Source: Sclerurus mexicanus (lineage: Eukaryota > Chordata > Aves > Passeriformes > Furnariidae). Taken from it: a stretch of DNA of 64,000 nt. The notes under the pieces were generated by a model. The model searched no databases and was not told the origin of the DNA. It saw only the letters and a program-made list of their open reading frames with translations. The stretch is from the NCBI GenBank assembly GCA_013396755.1, contig VWZF01005720.1:62001-126000 (forward strand), given 5' to 3'. The position numbers and the translations under genes were made by a program. Below are positions 1 to 11,900 of the stretch, piece after piece (within the stretch, counting starts at the first letter, position 1; every line of letters begins with the position of its first letter).

Positions 1-412
1 CACGCTGTAATGAAATTTCCTACTTTTTTGCTTATACCGATGCAGCCCAGGTTTCATAATCACTGTAAATTAAATGAGGTAATGGCATGGACTGCACAAA
101 TAATACCCAGTGGTATTAAACTGAATGTCTTACCTCAGTATTAATCATTCCATACTAAATTATAGGGGATAGTTGTCTTTTCCACATACCAGCAACCCCT
201 GTGCAGACAGAGCAGGCAAGAAAATTGTCTTACTTTTCTGCACGAGTTCTCAAGGATCAGAGGAAAACAAGAGCCTTGGAAGACAAAGGTGCAAGTCACA
301 ACGTATAAAAGTTTAGCTGTGTAAAGATTTAGGCTAATTACCAAGGCTTTCCCTTAGTTAATTGAGAAAAAGAGGGGTAATCAGAGAGTGATTCACTGGA
401 TTCTCAATAGGT
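1..412. other. No gene seen
   Basis: AT-leaning sequence with no convincing exon, repeat family or splice pair. The reading frames are short and have no recognisable domain. It is most likely intronic or intergenic DNA. Confidence 0.5.
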
Positions 413-510
413 TGGATGGATGGATGGATGGATGGATGGATGGATGGATGGATGGATGGATGGATGGATGGATGGATGGATGGATGGATGGATGGATGGA
501 TGGATGGATG
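413..510. repeat. TGGA tetranucleotide microsatellite
   Basis: About 24 uninterrupted copies of TGGA fill this stretch. On the minus strand the array reads as alternating His-Pro-Ser-Ile in open frames, which is a by-product of the repeat and not a protein. A perfect array of this length is expected to vary in length between individuals and its assembled length may be approximate. Confidence 0.97.
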
Positions 511-2393
511 AGCTAGTGGAAGTGCCTTTCTCATTAGTCTGGATGAGGCCTTGAAGCTGGAGGGGGGAAAATAGCAAAGATTTGTATCTGGGTGCTTTGT
601 AGTCCCTACAGAAGCCATAACCATCACCCTGCTCGTGCCCCATGACTTTCTGCTGAAATTACCCTTTTGGATAATCAGGTAGTTTTTCCCTGGACATCAC
701 TACAGTTCCCCTCTGCTCGAACCATCAGCTCTTACGGAACTCTCTCTGTGTTTGAATAGAAATTCCTTTCTGTAACATCACAAAGATTCCCTAGCTTTTT
801 TTGCAAGCATTTTGCTGATAAAAGAAAGCAACAAGAAGCCAACAAAGTCTCCGAAACAGGGACTTTTTAGGAATTGCTACAAACCATCATTTTGATTGAT
901 TATTTGGGGCTTCCTTCGCCCCATTAAAACCAATGGGAAAGCTCCCAGGGACTTCAGACAGCATCCTTCTTTTCCATATGAAGAAGTGTAACTATAAAAC
1001 GTAGAACAGAATGTAAGAATCAGAGTCACAGCTCTGGCTTTATTCTGTCTCCTCCATAAATCCCCCAAATATCTCTTAATAGTTTTTCCACCTGTAAAAT
1101 AGAGAGAACTGGCTCACCAATGTTGCCCAGAGAACCTGCAGAGCATAAAGTTCTAAAGCCACAGGAATAATAATAATAATTTATTAAAGGACGGGCATTT
1201 GAAAATACGCCTAAGTGAAGAATGTTTATTAAACCCGTATATAAAATCCATAGGACATACTATGCATTACAGAAAGCAGGTACTGCTGCTATCCTGAACG
1301 TGTAGGGTACAGCCCTGGAGAGGAGCTCTTTGCTTTTAGGCCGGTTCACCCACGGAAAGATGTGGGAATTTGGCAACTCAAATACTGCCTCAGCCTTCCA
1401 GCGTGAAAAATGGGGATAACCACCTTCTTCACAAGTGTGCTCAGAGGCTACAGCACTTTGACAGGTTTAGATGGAGGCTGAGACAGAGGGGAAGTGATGA
1501 GTAATTGGGATCAAATTCTGGGAAGGGCCATTTAGTGCAATTCCCTGCTGTTGCTAACAAACTGTATCATAAAAATTTATGGAACTCCATTTTCCCTTCT
1601 ATTTTGAATTTCCAGTATTTATACCACCCCTTCCCTGTCTATTAATCAGAGCACAGACTCCTGTTTCACTCATGCATTTCCTTCCATTTTTACTATCCCA
1701 GTCCTCAAGAGCATTTGATTTTTCCTGTGTGTTACTGTGAACATCCTCCTTATTGATGTCTCCCAACTTTCTGTCATCAGGAATTTTAATTAGCACATTT
1801 CTATCTTTTCTGGCAAGAGCATCAATAGTGATCCCAAGACCAATAATCATAAAATCAATGAAATCATTCTTCCTTCCTTCCTTCATTTCTGCACAGTGGT
1901 CCAGCTTCAGTAGAAAGGGTGGAGTGTATTTGCTATCCTGTCTCCGGGATATCCAACAGCCTGCTGGTGGAATGACCCTCCTCTAATGGCCCAGCATTTC
2001 TGTAAAGGATTGATGGGAATATTGTACTGCTGTTTAAATTGAGTTTCTAGGAATTACTTTTATATGGTGCTCAGTGCATTTGTATCGTGTCCAGAGCTTA
2101 CCCAATGGATTTGCTTGGGACATTTTAGGTGGGATTCAGCTCCAAAACTGTATTCACAATCTGGGGCCCTACTTGTTTTGCATGTTTACCTTGAGTTACT
2201 CTGCAGTGCCTGGAAAACTTACGAACCCAGGCAAGTTTAGGAGAGGGATTTGGTTTACCCTGAACTGCCCACGTTTGATCAGCAGAATCACATCCCAAAT
2301 GCCATTGACTGTAGTGACTAATTCTCCCTCAACCCTAAGGCAGCCCAGTAGGCTCAGCTGCAGATGGGCTTAAACCAAGCAAGGTGCAGTCCA
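511..2393. other. Gene-free AT-leaning DNA
   Basis: No exon with a believable acceptor and donor pair was found. A short AAT run lies near 1165-1180. The longest frames (under 100 codons) show no domain or biased composition. Probably intronic or intergenic. Confidence 0.5.
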
Positions 2394-2434
2394 GGAGTTG
2401 GACTTTATGATCCTGGTGGGTCCCTCCAGTTTCC
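2394..2434 (+). mobile_element. CR1 3'-end remnant
   Basis: The words 'GGAGTTGGACTTTATGATCC' and 'GTGGGTCCCTCCAG' resemble the last few dozen bases of avian CR1 (the 'GTTGGACTAGATGATC..GGTCCCTTCCA' region) in the plus direction. The fragment is short and diverged, so the call is tentative. It lies about 150 bp upstream of two clearer CR1 copies. Confidence 0.45.
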
Positions 2435-2587
2435 AGATACACTTCCAGAGGTGGAGGTTCAGGATCTGCTCAAGCTCCAGCAGCTTGGGGCTCAGCAGAT
2501 CAAATCTGATCGCAGGAGAACAAAACCCGAGTTCAGCTGCCTCTAGAGGTGAGCAATAGGTGGAGACATTTAAAATGTCTATTTTGC

Positions 2588-2866
2588 AGAATCACAGAAT
2601 CGGTCAGGTTGGAAAAGACCTCTGAGATCATCGAGTCCAACCTCTCACTGATGACCACCCAGAGCACTGAGTGCCACATCCAGGAGTTTCTTGGGCACCT
2701 CCAGGGATGGTGACTCTACCCCCTCCCTGGGCAGCCCCTTCCAATGCCTGACCACCCTTTCAGTGAAGAAATTCCTCCTCATGTCCAACCTGAACACCTC
2801 CTGGTGCAGCTTGAGGACGTTTCCTCTCGTCGCTGGTTGCCTGGGAGAAGAGGCGAATCCCCACGT
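2588..2866 (-). mobile_element. CR1 fragment, minus orientation
   Basis: Begins with 'AGAATCACAGAATCGG' and 'AGGTTGGAAAAGACCTCTGA', the reverse complement of the avian CR1 3' terminus. It continues through the typical 3' region ('CCTGACCACCCTTTCAGTGAAGAAATT', 'CTTGAGGACGTTTCC' and a decayed 'GGGAGAAGAGG') in antisense. It is 5'-truncated after about 280 bp, as most CR1 insertions are, and abuts a second CR1 in the opposite orientation. The short frames inside are not genes. Confidence 0.93.
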
Positions 2867-3372
2867 TTCATCTGGAATGCTGTGTCAAGTGCTGGGCTCC
2901 TCAGGACAAGAGAGACGCGGAGCTCCTGGAGCGGGTCCAGTGGAGGACAACAAGATAGGATGAAGGCACTGGAGCATCTCTGAGATGAGGAAAGGCTGAG
3001 GGAGCTGGGGCTGTTCAGCCTGGAGAAGAGACACTGAGAGGGGACTCGCCCATGTCTGTCAGTGCCTGCAGGGAGGGGGCAGAGCATGGACCAGGCTCTG
3101 CTCGGGGGGCCCAGCAATGGGACAAGAGGAACGGGCAGGAACTGATGCCCAGGAAGTTCCACCTGGACATGAGGAAGAACTTCTTTGCTGTGCAGTGACC
3201 CAGCACTGGGACAGATTGCCCAGAGAGGGTGTGGAGTCTCCTCACTGGGGATATCCCAGAACCATCTGGACACAATCCTGCGCCATGTGCTCTGGGATGG
3301 CCCTGGATGAGCAGGGGGGGTGGACCAGCTGACCCTCTGTGGTCCCTCCCAACCTGACCCGTTCCCTGATTT
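2867..3372 (+). mobile_element. CR1 fragment, plus orientation
   Basis: Reads in the CR1 sense direction. It holds 'CATCTGGAATGCTGTGTC', 'CTGGAGCGGGTCCAGTGGAGG', 'GGAGAAGAGACACTGAGAG', 'GGAAGTTCCACCTGGACATG' and ends with 'GGTCCCTCCCAACCTGACCC'. This is the last roughly 500 bp of a CR1 LINE, covering the end of the second ORF and the 3' UTR. It starts where the minus-strand copy stops, so the two form a back-to-back inverted pair. Confidence 0.93.
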
Positions 3373-3689
3373 CAGACTTGGCTTACTGAATATCCTCAGT
3401 GACTGATGTGCACTCAGACTTTGTGCTCGTATTTAAGTACATTCGCAGGCATTTCCTCCAAAGAGAACAGCCCAGAACGGGCCAGGCTGGGAGGGCCACA
3501 GTGGGTCACCTGCTGCTCCAGGGCCACCCCGGGGCGCTGGGCAGTGTCCCCGCTGTCCTGGGACACCCCAGCGAGGGGATCCACAGCCGGCACATCCTGC
3601 GCTGGGACACGAGCACAGGGCTGAACTTTGCCTGGGCCCGAGCAAATCCTGCAGCTCCGGGTGGGCCCTGCACTGCCCTGGGGCAGGAG

Positions 3690-5225
3690 AGCCGTGTCCC
3701 TGTCCCTGTCCATGTCCCTGTCCCTGTCCATGTCCATGTCAGTGTCAGTGTCCCTATCCCTGTCCATGTCAGTGTCAGTGTCCCTATCCATGTCCATGTC
3801 CCTATCCCTGTCAGTGTCCCTATCCATGTCCATGTCAGTGTCAGTGTCCCTATCCCTGTCAGTGTCCCTATCCCTGTCAGTGTCCCTATCCCTGTCCATG
3901 TCAGTGTCAGTGTCCCTATCCATGTCCATGTCCCTATCCCTGTCCATGTCCCTATCCCTGTCAGTGTCCCTATCCCTGTCCGTGTCCCTATCCCTGTCAG
4001 TGTCCCTATCCCTGTCCATGTCAGTGTCAGTGTCCCTATCCCTGTCAGTGTCCCTATCCCTGTCAGTGTCCCTATCCCTGTCCATGTCAGTGTCAGTGTC
4101 CCTATCCATGTCCATGTCCCTATCCCTGTCCATGTCCCTATCCCTGTCAGTGTCCCTATCCCTGTCCGTGTCCCTATCCCTGTCAGTGTCCCTATCCCTG
4201 TCCATGTCAGTGTCAGTGTCCCTATCCCTGTCAGTGTCCCTATCCCTGTCAGTGTCCCTATCCCTGTCCATGTCAGTGTCAGTGTCCCTATCCATGTCCA
4301 TGTCCCTATCCCTGTCCATGTCCCTATCCCTGTCAGTGTCCCTATCCCTGTCCGTGTCCCTATCCCTGTCAGTGTCCCTATCCCTGTCAGTGTCCCTATC
4401 CCTGTCAGTGTCCCTATCCCTGTCCATGTCAGTGTCAGTGCCCCTATCCCTGTCATTGTCCCTATCCATGTCAGTGTCCCTGTCAGTGTCCCTATCCCTG
4501 TCCCTATCACTATCCCTGTCAGTGTCCCTGTCCGTGTCCCCATCCCTATCACTATCCCTGTCCCTATCCCTTATCCATGTCCGTGTTCCTGTCACCATCC
4601 CTATTCCTTATCCGTGTCCCTATCCCGTATCCGTGTCCCTGTCCCTATCCGTGTCCTTATCCTGTCAGTGTCCCTATCCCTGTCGATGTCAGTGTCCCTG
4701 TCCCCATCCCTATCCCTGTCCCTATTCCTTATCCGTGTCCCTATCCCGTATCCGTGTCCCTGTCCCTATCCGTGTCCTTATCCTGTCAGTGTCCCTATCC
4801 CTGTCGATGTCAGTGTCCCTGTCCCCATCCCTATCCCTGTCCCTATTCCTTATCCGTGTCCCTATCCCGTATCCGTGTCCCTGTCCCTATCCGTGTCCTT
4901 ATCCTGTCAGTGTCCCTATCCCTGTCCATGTCAGTGGCAGTGTCCCTGTCCCTATCACTATCCCTGTCAGTGTCCCTATCCCTGTCGATGTCAGTGTCCC
5001 TGTCCCCATCCCTATCCCTGTCCCTATTCCTTATCCGTGTCCCTATCCCGTATCCGTGTCCCTGTCCCTGTCCATGTCAGTGTCCCTGTCCCTATCCCTG
5101 TCCATGTCAGTGTCCCTGTCCCTATCACTATCCCTGTCAGTGCCCCTATCCCTGTCGATGTCAGTGTCCCTGTCCCCATCCCTATCCCTGTCCCCATCCC
5201 TATCCCTTATCCGTGTCCCCATCCC
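3690..5225. repeat. Hexamer minisatellite with higher-order repeats
   Basis: Built from C-rich six-base words on the plus strand: CCTGTC, CCTATC, CATGTC, AGTGTC and CGTGTC. From about 3855 to 4430 these are arranged in a 186-bp higher-order unit (31 hexamers): the landmark 'CATGTCCATG' recurs at 3921, 4107 and 4293. From about 4600 to 5020 a different unit of 121 bp repeats: 'CTATTCCTTA' starts at 4601, 4722 and 4843, then at 5024 after an extra 60 bp. The array is open in several frames on both strands, giving Val-Pro-Ile, Ser-Leu-Ser or Asp-Arg-Asp strings. These are artefacts of a period divisible by three with few stop words, not protein genes. Confidence 0.97.
5166..5222 (-). other. Predicted G-quadruplex cluster
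   Basis: On the minus strand this stretch has at least eight runs of three or four G separated by only two or three bases (GGGATAGGGATGGGGACAGGG-type order). That fits the standard G-quadruplex pattern several times over. It lies immediately upstream of CpG island 1. The rest of the minisatellite has looser versions of the same pattern. Folding is inferred from sequence only. Confidence 0.75.
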
Positions 5226-5326
5226 TTACCCTTACCCCATCCCCACCCCGGTGCCCCCAGGCCCGGCCCCACCATGTTGGGGCGGTCCCCATCCCATGGT
5301 GCAGCGCGCCGGGAGGGCGGGAGCGG

Positions 5327-5387
5327 CAGCAGCAGCAGGAGGAGGAGGAGGGAGAGGAGGAGGAGGGAGAGGAGGGAGGCGGCGGCA
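5327..5387. repeat. GGA purine-rich tract
   Basis: A CAG run leads into a nearly pure purine stretch of GGA and GAGG words within CpG island 1. A similar CAG/CGG-to-GGA transition occurs in CpG island 2 near 60208-60240. Such tracts are common in GC-rich 5' untranslated regions. Confidence 0.85.
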
Positions 5388-5437
5388 CTGCCCCTACCCC
5401 TGTCCCCGTCCCCGTCCCCGCCGGGCCCGGGGCGGCC

Positions 5438-5564
5438 NNNNNNNNNNNNNNNNNNNNNNNNNNNNNNNNNNNNNNNNNNNNNNNNNNNNNNNNNNNNNNN
5501 NNNNNNNNNNNNNNNNNNNNNNNNNNNNNNNNNNNNNNNNNNNNNNNNNNNNNNNNNNNNNNNN
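5438..5564. other. Assembly gap (127 N)
   Basis: An unbroken run of N in the most GC-rich part of CpG island 1. The flanks are 'GGGCCCGGGGCGGCC' on the left and 'CCGCGGTGCCGG' on the right. The true missing length may differ from the N count. A first exon may be hidden here. Confidence 1.
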
Positions 5565-5960
5565 CCGCGGTGCCGGCCCGTCCCGCCGGATGTGCGGGCG
5601 GGGGAGCGGGACGGTCCCTAAAGTAAACAAAGGGAGGAGGATGGGGAGGATGGGGAGGATGGGGGTCCCCCCGCCGCCGCGGCCCCGTCCCCTGCCCAGC
5701 CCGGGGCTCAGCCCGGGGTGCTCGGTGTTTTGGGGTGTTTCTGGGGTGGTTCATCTCCGTGTGCCGTGTCCTGGCCCGGAGCGGCCCCGGCGCTCGCTCG
5801 GAGGAGGCTCCGCGCTCCGGGCAGAGATCTCCCGGGTCTGTTTTGTTCCCTTTCCTCGTTCTGCGGCTCTAAACCCGATCGGGGAGCCCAGGGAGAGCTG
5901 CGCTCCTGCAGCCGTACCCGGGGGATCGCTCTCCCCAAATCCCCTAATCCCGAAGCATGT

Positions 5961-8900
5961 GCTGCGTGTTGCCGGCCCCCGCATCCCTTCTCCCCCGCTC
6001 CCCGGTGATGCTGTTCTGGAACAAGGGGCAGCCTTTTCTCTCCGATTTCCCGTGCCTCCTGTGCTGTTTTCTGGCCGAAACGCCGTGTTATTTATGTTAG
6101 CTTGCCTTGCAGGCAGTCCTGTTCCAGCTCCCAGTGTATCCTGCAGGCCCTGGCACTGGAGCAGCCCAGGTTTTGGCCATTTCCCCGGGATAGGAGCAGT
6201 GCTGTAATAAATGCATTTATTAAAAAGTTCACTTTGAAGGGAGAAGGCGCTTGGGGGATTCACGTTGAGGTGTTTGATTGTAAGTGTTACCTTGAAAGTG
6301 GTGTCGCTTTGGAATTCGTGCCCCTCTGGCTGGTATTACTTTTTTAGTTCTGCCGTATTGATTGGGAAAGTCCCACGTTCCTCAAAGCTAATCTGCCTCC
6401 ATCGTCTCTGGTTCTATTAAACCTGGGTAAGGTCAAGGGCACGACTGGATCAGGGCCAGAAAATACTAGAAGTTATCTATTATTTGGGGCTGTTCGTTGT
6501 CTCACTGGTGTCGTCCGAAATTCCACCGTGTCCTTGTCCCACCTGGGCCCTTTTTGGTCACCCCTGAGATCAGGCTGATGTCCTACCTCCAGTCTTTGCT
6601 GGGACCCCTTTGCCTGCCTGGTGTGATCTGGGATGGGAAACAGCCCTTGGGGTTCTCAGAGCAAGTTGTGTGACTGAGCTTCTGTGCAGAATGTGTGTGT
6701 GCGCCTCTGAGATCGACCCGTGGGGTGAGTTTAATGCACCTCAAATCAGGTGTCCTGTTAACAGAACAAACGAACAAAAAAACCAGCTCAATCTGGGAGG
6801 AGACGCTGGTTGCTGGAAGGAAAACATTCTCATCCAGGGCTGTGAACTCTACGGGCAATTCAACAAGAGAAAAAACAGTTCTGAAATTAATTTGTCCTCT
6901 GTGCTATTATGTCTTAAATGCAGTTTTTGTAGAACGTGGCTGGGAGTGATGTTTGTGTTGGTTGACCTTTTATTTTGTGGGAAGGTTAAAGTGTACACAT
7001 GAAAGGAAAATGGCATAGTGCTTATTTGTCAAAAGCTCTAAGCTTTATTTGGCCTCAGCCTTGGGTATTATTAAAGGTACTAAGTATACGTAGTGACACA
7101 ACAATCAACTAGGAGTGTCTCGGAATACTTTATGCAGAAAGAAGTATTCTTAGAATAGCACTCTTGTGTCTTGCATGTGTAATTTGCTGAAATAACATTA
7201 AAAATGGTTTCAACTCCTGGATATTTAGTGATGCGACTTCGCTTCAAAGTATGCTACATGTTGTGGAAAGGGTTTATTTTTGGTAGTACAATGGTTTGCC
7301 ACATGATGATGAAAGAATGGGGGATCTTGGTTTTGTGAACTCCACCGAGCTGATAGATATTTTAGTGGGGGTGACAGGGGAGGAAAGCAGGAGTGCTTTT
7401 TGGAGATTAAGTTGTAAAACAGGTGGCTTTGATGGTTTAGGAAATTGTCTTCTGTTTTTGAATGCATCTATAAATGTGGTGGGGTTTTTTTTCCAGTAAG
7501 AGTGTAACTCAGGAATCAGTAAGTTATTTCTTGCCATTTGTATAACAAAATGGTCATATTTTTCTTCCCCTGGTAGGCATTGCTGTGTGTAGGAGTACAT
7601 TCTTTATTTTAATACAGCATTCATTGTAAAATACAGGCTATTCCCATTCATTTTGTATCTTTTAGGATTTATGGAAAAGTTCTTTTCACTGTGAGAGAAA
7701 ACTTTCTGTCCTCTCAAGGTGCAGTTTTGAGGAATGCTGGTAACTATAAAGAAGTTGTAATTTTGCTGTTATATCTGTATAAAAGCATACAAGGTGTGAA
7801 TAGTGTTGAGTAATTTTTTGTCTTCCGTTGGACATTTGTACCTTTACGTTGATGTAGATAATTGGAAAAAGTGTATTTTCATGTTTTGGATAAATTTTGG
7901 TAATTGGGCAGAAGATACATGAAAAGCACACTCTTATCCTAGAATTTGTATTCCACATCTATTTCCTTGTGTTACAGCTGCCTCTCTGGGATGGTAGCAG
8001 TGAAAACATGGAATTTATTTGCTTCTTACCAGAAAGCTTCTGTGTCCTCATTTGGGAGAGCCATCAGTCAAGTTTGACTGATGTTTAGCTCCATCAGCTC
8101 TGGTTTCAAGACCTGCAGGTTTTGGGTTGTAGGCTTAAAGTTTTATTTTCCCTCTCCCATTCCTTTGTAACTTTTGTGGGTTTTTCCACCATGTAAGCTC
8201 CCTAAGATTGGGGTTTGTTGTTTGTTCAGCATTAAGTGTTCCTGATACTGGGCTGCAAGTCTTGTATTTGGGCAGACTTCTGAGTGTTAGGTCTTAGATT
8301 TCAAAAACCCAAATCACGGAAATAGTCATCAAGCAACCGAAAGCACAATGAACTTCAGGTGGCTTCGTCTGATTTTCTGGAGTTGTATTTAAAGCAGACA
8401 CAGGAGGGGCAGCTGTGACTACCCAGGTGTGTGGGAGCTTTCCAAATATCCCCTTGCAAATTTTAGCAGTTCATACACCTTTCAGCACATCAGAGGGATG
8501 TGTTGTTGAGGGACTTGACACAGGAAATCGTGTGTGGAGGAGCTAGTTCCAGAGGTGGCAGGAGAGCCACAGAAACTGATGCTCTCTGTTGGTGCTTGAA
8601 ATGTGGAGATGCAGGTCAGTGGTGGTGTCAGTGGTTTGCCCACGAAGAATAAATTGGAGAATAGTTTCTGAAATCTCATTTAAAAGGCTTGAATGCAACT
8701 TCTGTCAGGTGAAAATCAGAATGGAAGGAGTAAATAAATGCTAAAGGCAACAGGCTTTGTTAGAGAACATCGGATTCACTTGTGATAGTGTGAGTTTTGG
8801 GTGCATTTAAATTTTCTTGCTCTGCAGCAATCCATGGCTGAGCTGGTAAAACTCCTGGACTGGATTTCCTTTGTCCCTTATGACTTCAAGACTTTTCCCC

Positions 8901-11900
8901 CCCCACCCTCAAACTCCCTGTATTGTTCCTCTGCCCTTATTTATCGTGTTGAGTGCAGAAGGGGCATATGGAAGAAGTTTAAGTAGTTTTTGTAAGCTTC
9001 CTATTGCATGGCAGCATTGCTTTTTGTTTTCCCTCTGGGAAGGGGACCTGACAAACACTCAACTCAGTTTCTTTTTGCTGCAGGGTTCCAACTTGATAGA
9101 CGGTAATATAGGTCGGTTTAGAGTTAATCCTCAGGATTAATCGTGACCCTTTCCCTGCACACGAAATTGTAGTTGAACTCATTTTGAGACCCTAATTTCC
9201 TTCTTCTTGCCCAAAAGTGTGTAAGCATAACGTGGCCATCAGCGTCCTGCAGCCAGCAGTGGGACATGACCGATTCTGTGCCACTGCTGTCGTTCCAGGT
9301 GTGGTGCCCAATAAATGTGGAAGTGTTTAGTCGGTGTCCGTGTCAGGAGTCCTTACAGGAGGCACTTGTTGCAGGGATGGAAGTGAGCGAAGCTGTTCCC
9401 AGTGCTGGGGACACTGAGAAGGAGGTCAGAGGGCTCTGCTGACTCGGAGCTGCTCCTGCTTCCTGCTGCCAAGCTCTGGCCTTGCATTGTTTACCCGCAC
9501 ATGAAAATGTGCAATTCCTGCTTTTGTTTTAGTTTGGTTTGGGGGAGGGCACGGGGAGCAAACCATCTGAGCCTCTAAAGTGACTTTGGAAGGCAGAGGT
9601 GATTTTTCCTCTAGTCCCACTGAAGTTCTTGGGAAGGATTTGAAGCAGCAATTCTTTTTTTTTTTTAAGAAGGAGTAGCTGCTGCTCTTTCCTGTTTCCT
9701 TGCTGCAAATAACGAGGTTGCAGTGGGGTACCAGAAGTCTAGTTTAGCACAGCTAAAAATGAATTAAATGGTATATTTTGCAGCTGGGAATGCAGGTACC
9801 TCCTTCTTTTCCCAGGCCTTTAACACTGCATGGGGTGTTCACTGCTCCAGTCCATGGGATGCACAGCAGCCAGGGAGGTTTCTGCTCCATCAGCATTTGA
9901 TAAATAATTTCCCAGCAGTGCCTCCAACATCACTGCTATTGAAGGTACTAGTGAGAGACTTATAAATCCCGATGTCTGAGTTACACCCAGTGGCGGAGAT
10001 TTACATGAATCAATACCTGTTTCATCCTGCCTTTTGTAGGTTTTATGTTCAGGGTGAACGCCGAGGCAAGTTTGTTCTCAGTAATACTCTGTTGCTTTGA
10101 GATTGAGGAATTCTGTGATCTTCAAAAGAGAATTTCCTCGTACTGATTTTAGGCAATCTTTTAAATTCTTTTTGTATGAAAGATAGTGTGAAAACATAAA
10201 ATCTACCACCATTTTCTTATTTGCACATAGGTATCTCGTCTTGATTTCCATTTTTTTAAAAACTAATCTTCCTGTCCTTTGAGGGGAAAATAGGCTGTGT
10301 TCTGGTTTAGAATACTGGAATTTTTATTGCTCACTTTTTTCAAGTAAAGGTTAATACAGAAAGAAGAAAAATAAAGTTAGTGTTTAAAAGAGTACAGTTC
10401 CTTTTTATTTTTGGTTAGCCGACCGAGTTGTTTACCAGTTTTTCCCCCTCCTGCTGTTTCTAATACACTTTTCAAGCAGAAATTCCTTTTGCTGGTGGCT
10501 GAGTGCTCTTGTGGTTCTTTTATGCCTGTGTGTACCTCAGGTTTTAGCAATCTCCTCCTTTATCCCCTCTGCTGCTTTACTGATGCTTTTCTGGAGTGGA
10601 AGCTGTTTAAAGGCAGAGATTCATAGTGGGTTTTACAGCCTAGACAGCAGCACAGAAAAATGGTGTATAACAGGTACCTTCATTGTTCAGTTGTTGGAAC
10701 TAACTTTTTGTGCAGAGCTGAGCTTCATGCTTTGATTTTCTATTAGTCCTTCCCTTCTTCCCCTTTTCCCCCAGCAAGTTCCAGAACTCGATGGGGGTGT
10801 TCTTGTGTTTTTGCCACTGCCTAGGACCTTTCATGCCTGATAACACTGGTTTTGTCAACCAGCGCTGCAGAGAGATGGGAAACACACAAAACCACAGTAT
10901 CGGAAGTTGAGACAAGAATTACGTTTCTATTCCTTCTGTGGCTTCTTCTTTTCCCTTCGCTGGTGGAACTGTCTCAGCTGCTGTGCTGGTGTTTATTCCC
11001 CTTTGAAATACGGACTGAACCCTCATGCAGAAAGAGGTGTCGGTTCTGAAGCGCTTTCTGGGCAGGAGCTTCAGGTGCCCGTCACAAGGAGGAGTAGAAA
11101 CCACGATGCTGGATCTGAGTTGTTAATTTAAGGTGCCATTTTCCTGCCTGGAATGCCCCTTGGCACGGCCCATGCAGTTAATCCACATGTGCCACGTGCT
11201 CCTTACCCTTCATGGTGTCTCACTCAGAACTGCATTCGCTAAATAAAATGCATTTTATTTTACAGGGAGGGTAGAAAAAAGGCTGATTGATAATATGTAC
11301 GGAAAAAATGTGCGTCCCGGGTAACAAGCCACAAGTTGGAGGATTTTAATCTCTTAAATCCCATTTTGAAAGCTGTTTAATGTTGTTACCTTTTCAAGTC
11401 CTTTCCCATTGCCAGCCTTCACACACTGCTGGGCAGGTGCTGGTCTCTCTCTCGCAGGGAAGCTCTTTGCAAATGTTCCAAATTACACTTTCAGTTCTTG
11501 CTCTGGTGTTAACAGCTCCATTATGGGAACGCTGTTAATTAATGGCTAAAGAAGTAATTCTGAATTTTTATCAGGTCTCATTTTCCATTTCAGGCTTAAG
11601 CACTATATCCTAGAGGCTTCTAGATTTCAATTGGTTTATTAATTATCTTGTCATTTCCACTTCAGTTTGTATAAATCACAAAGCTGGCTGTTTTCTGTAC
11701 TTGTTCAGCTCTGCAGCCTCTGTTCCCTCTCTGCTTAAGTGCATTTTGAATTTTGATGCTCAAAAGCCTGCTCAAAACGTGCTTTTAAAGTCCTACAAGA
11801 GTTGAGGACACTGAGGTGTGTAGGTTGTTGATTGATGGGTGCTCAGTTTGTGATTAGTTCTGCTGGCACAGGAGAATAAATGCTGTGGTGTAGCGAGGGG

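Larger units (their letters stand above)
5240..5960. promoter_or_regulatory. CpG island 1, probable promoter
   Basis: A sharp rise in GC and CpG content compared with the DNA downstream of about 6 kb, with many CGG, CCG and GCGC words and GC boxes such as GGGCGGG near 5597. It contains a purine-rich GGA tract (about 5327-5387) and the assembly gap. CpG islands of this kind usually mark transcription start sites of vertebrate genes. No first exon can be fixed: no start codon and donor pair stands out, and the most GC-rich core is missing from the assembly. A weak donor-like GTAAAC follows 'CCCTAAA' near 5621. Direction is unknown; plus is preferred only because the candidate exons downstream are on plus. 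Confidence 0.75.

Noticed and set aside
358..643. Minus-strand frames with repeated His-Pro-Ser-Ile
   Set aside because: A direct translation of the TGGA microsatellite; no flanking coding signal.
2779..3273. 164-codon minus-strand frame
   Set aside because: It spans two CR1 fragments in opposite orientation and so cannot be a natural protein.
3399..6207. Very long open frames (up to about 860 codons, plus; about 390, minus) over the hexamer array
   Set aside because: The frames exist because the repeat words lack stop codons. They give monotonous Val-Pro-Ile, Ser-Leu-Ser or Asp-Arg-Asp strings in several frames on both strands at once and run through the N gap.
7960..8100. Acceptor-like CTTGTGTTACAG followed by an open stretch
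   Set aside because: No acceptable donor within the open frame, and the sequence has no coding features.
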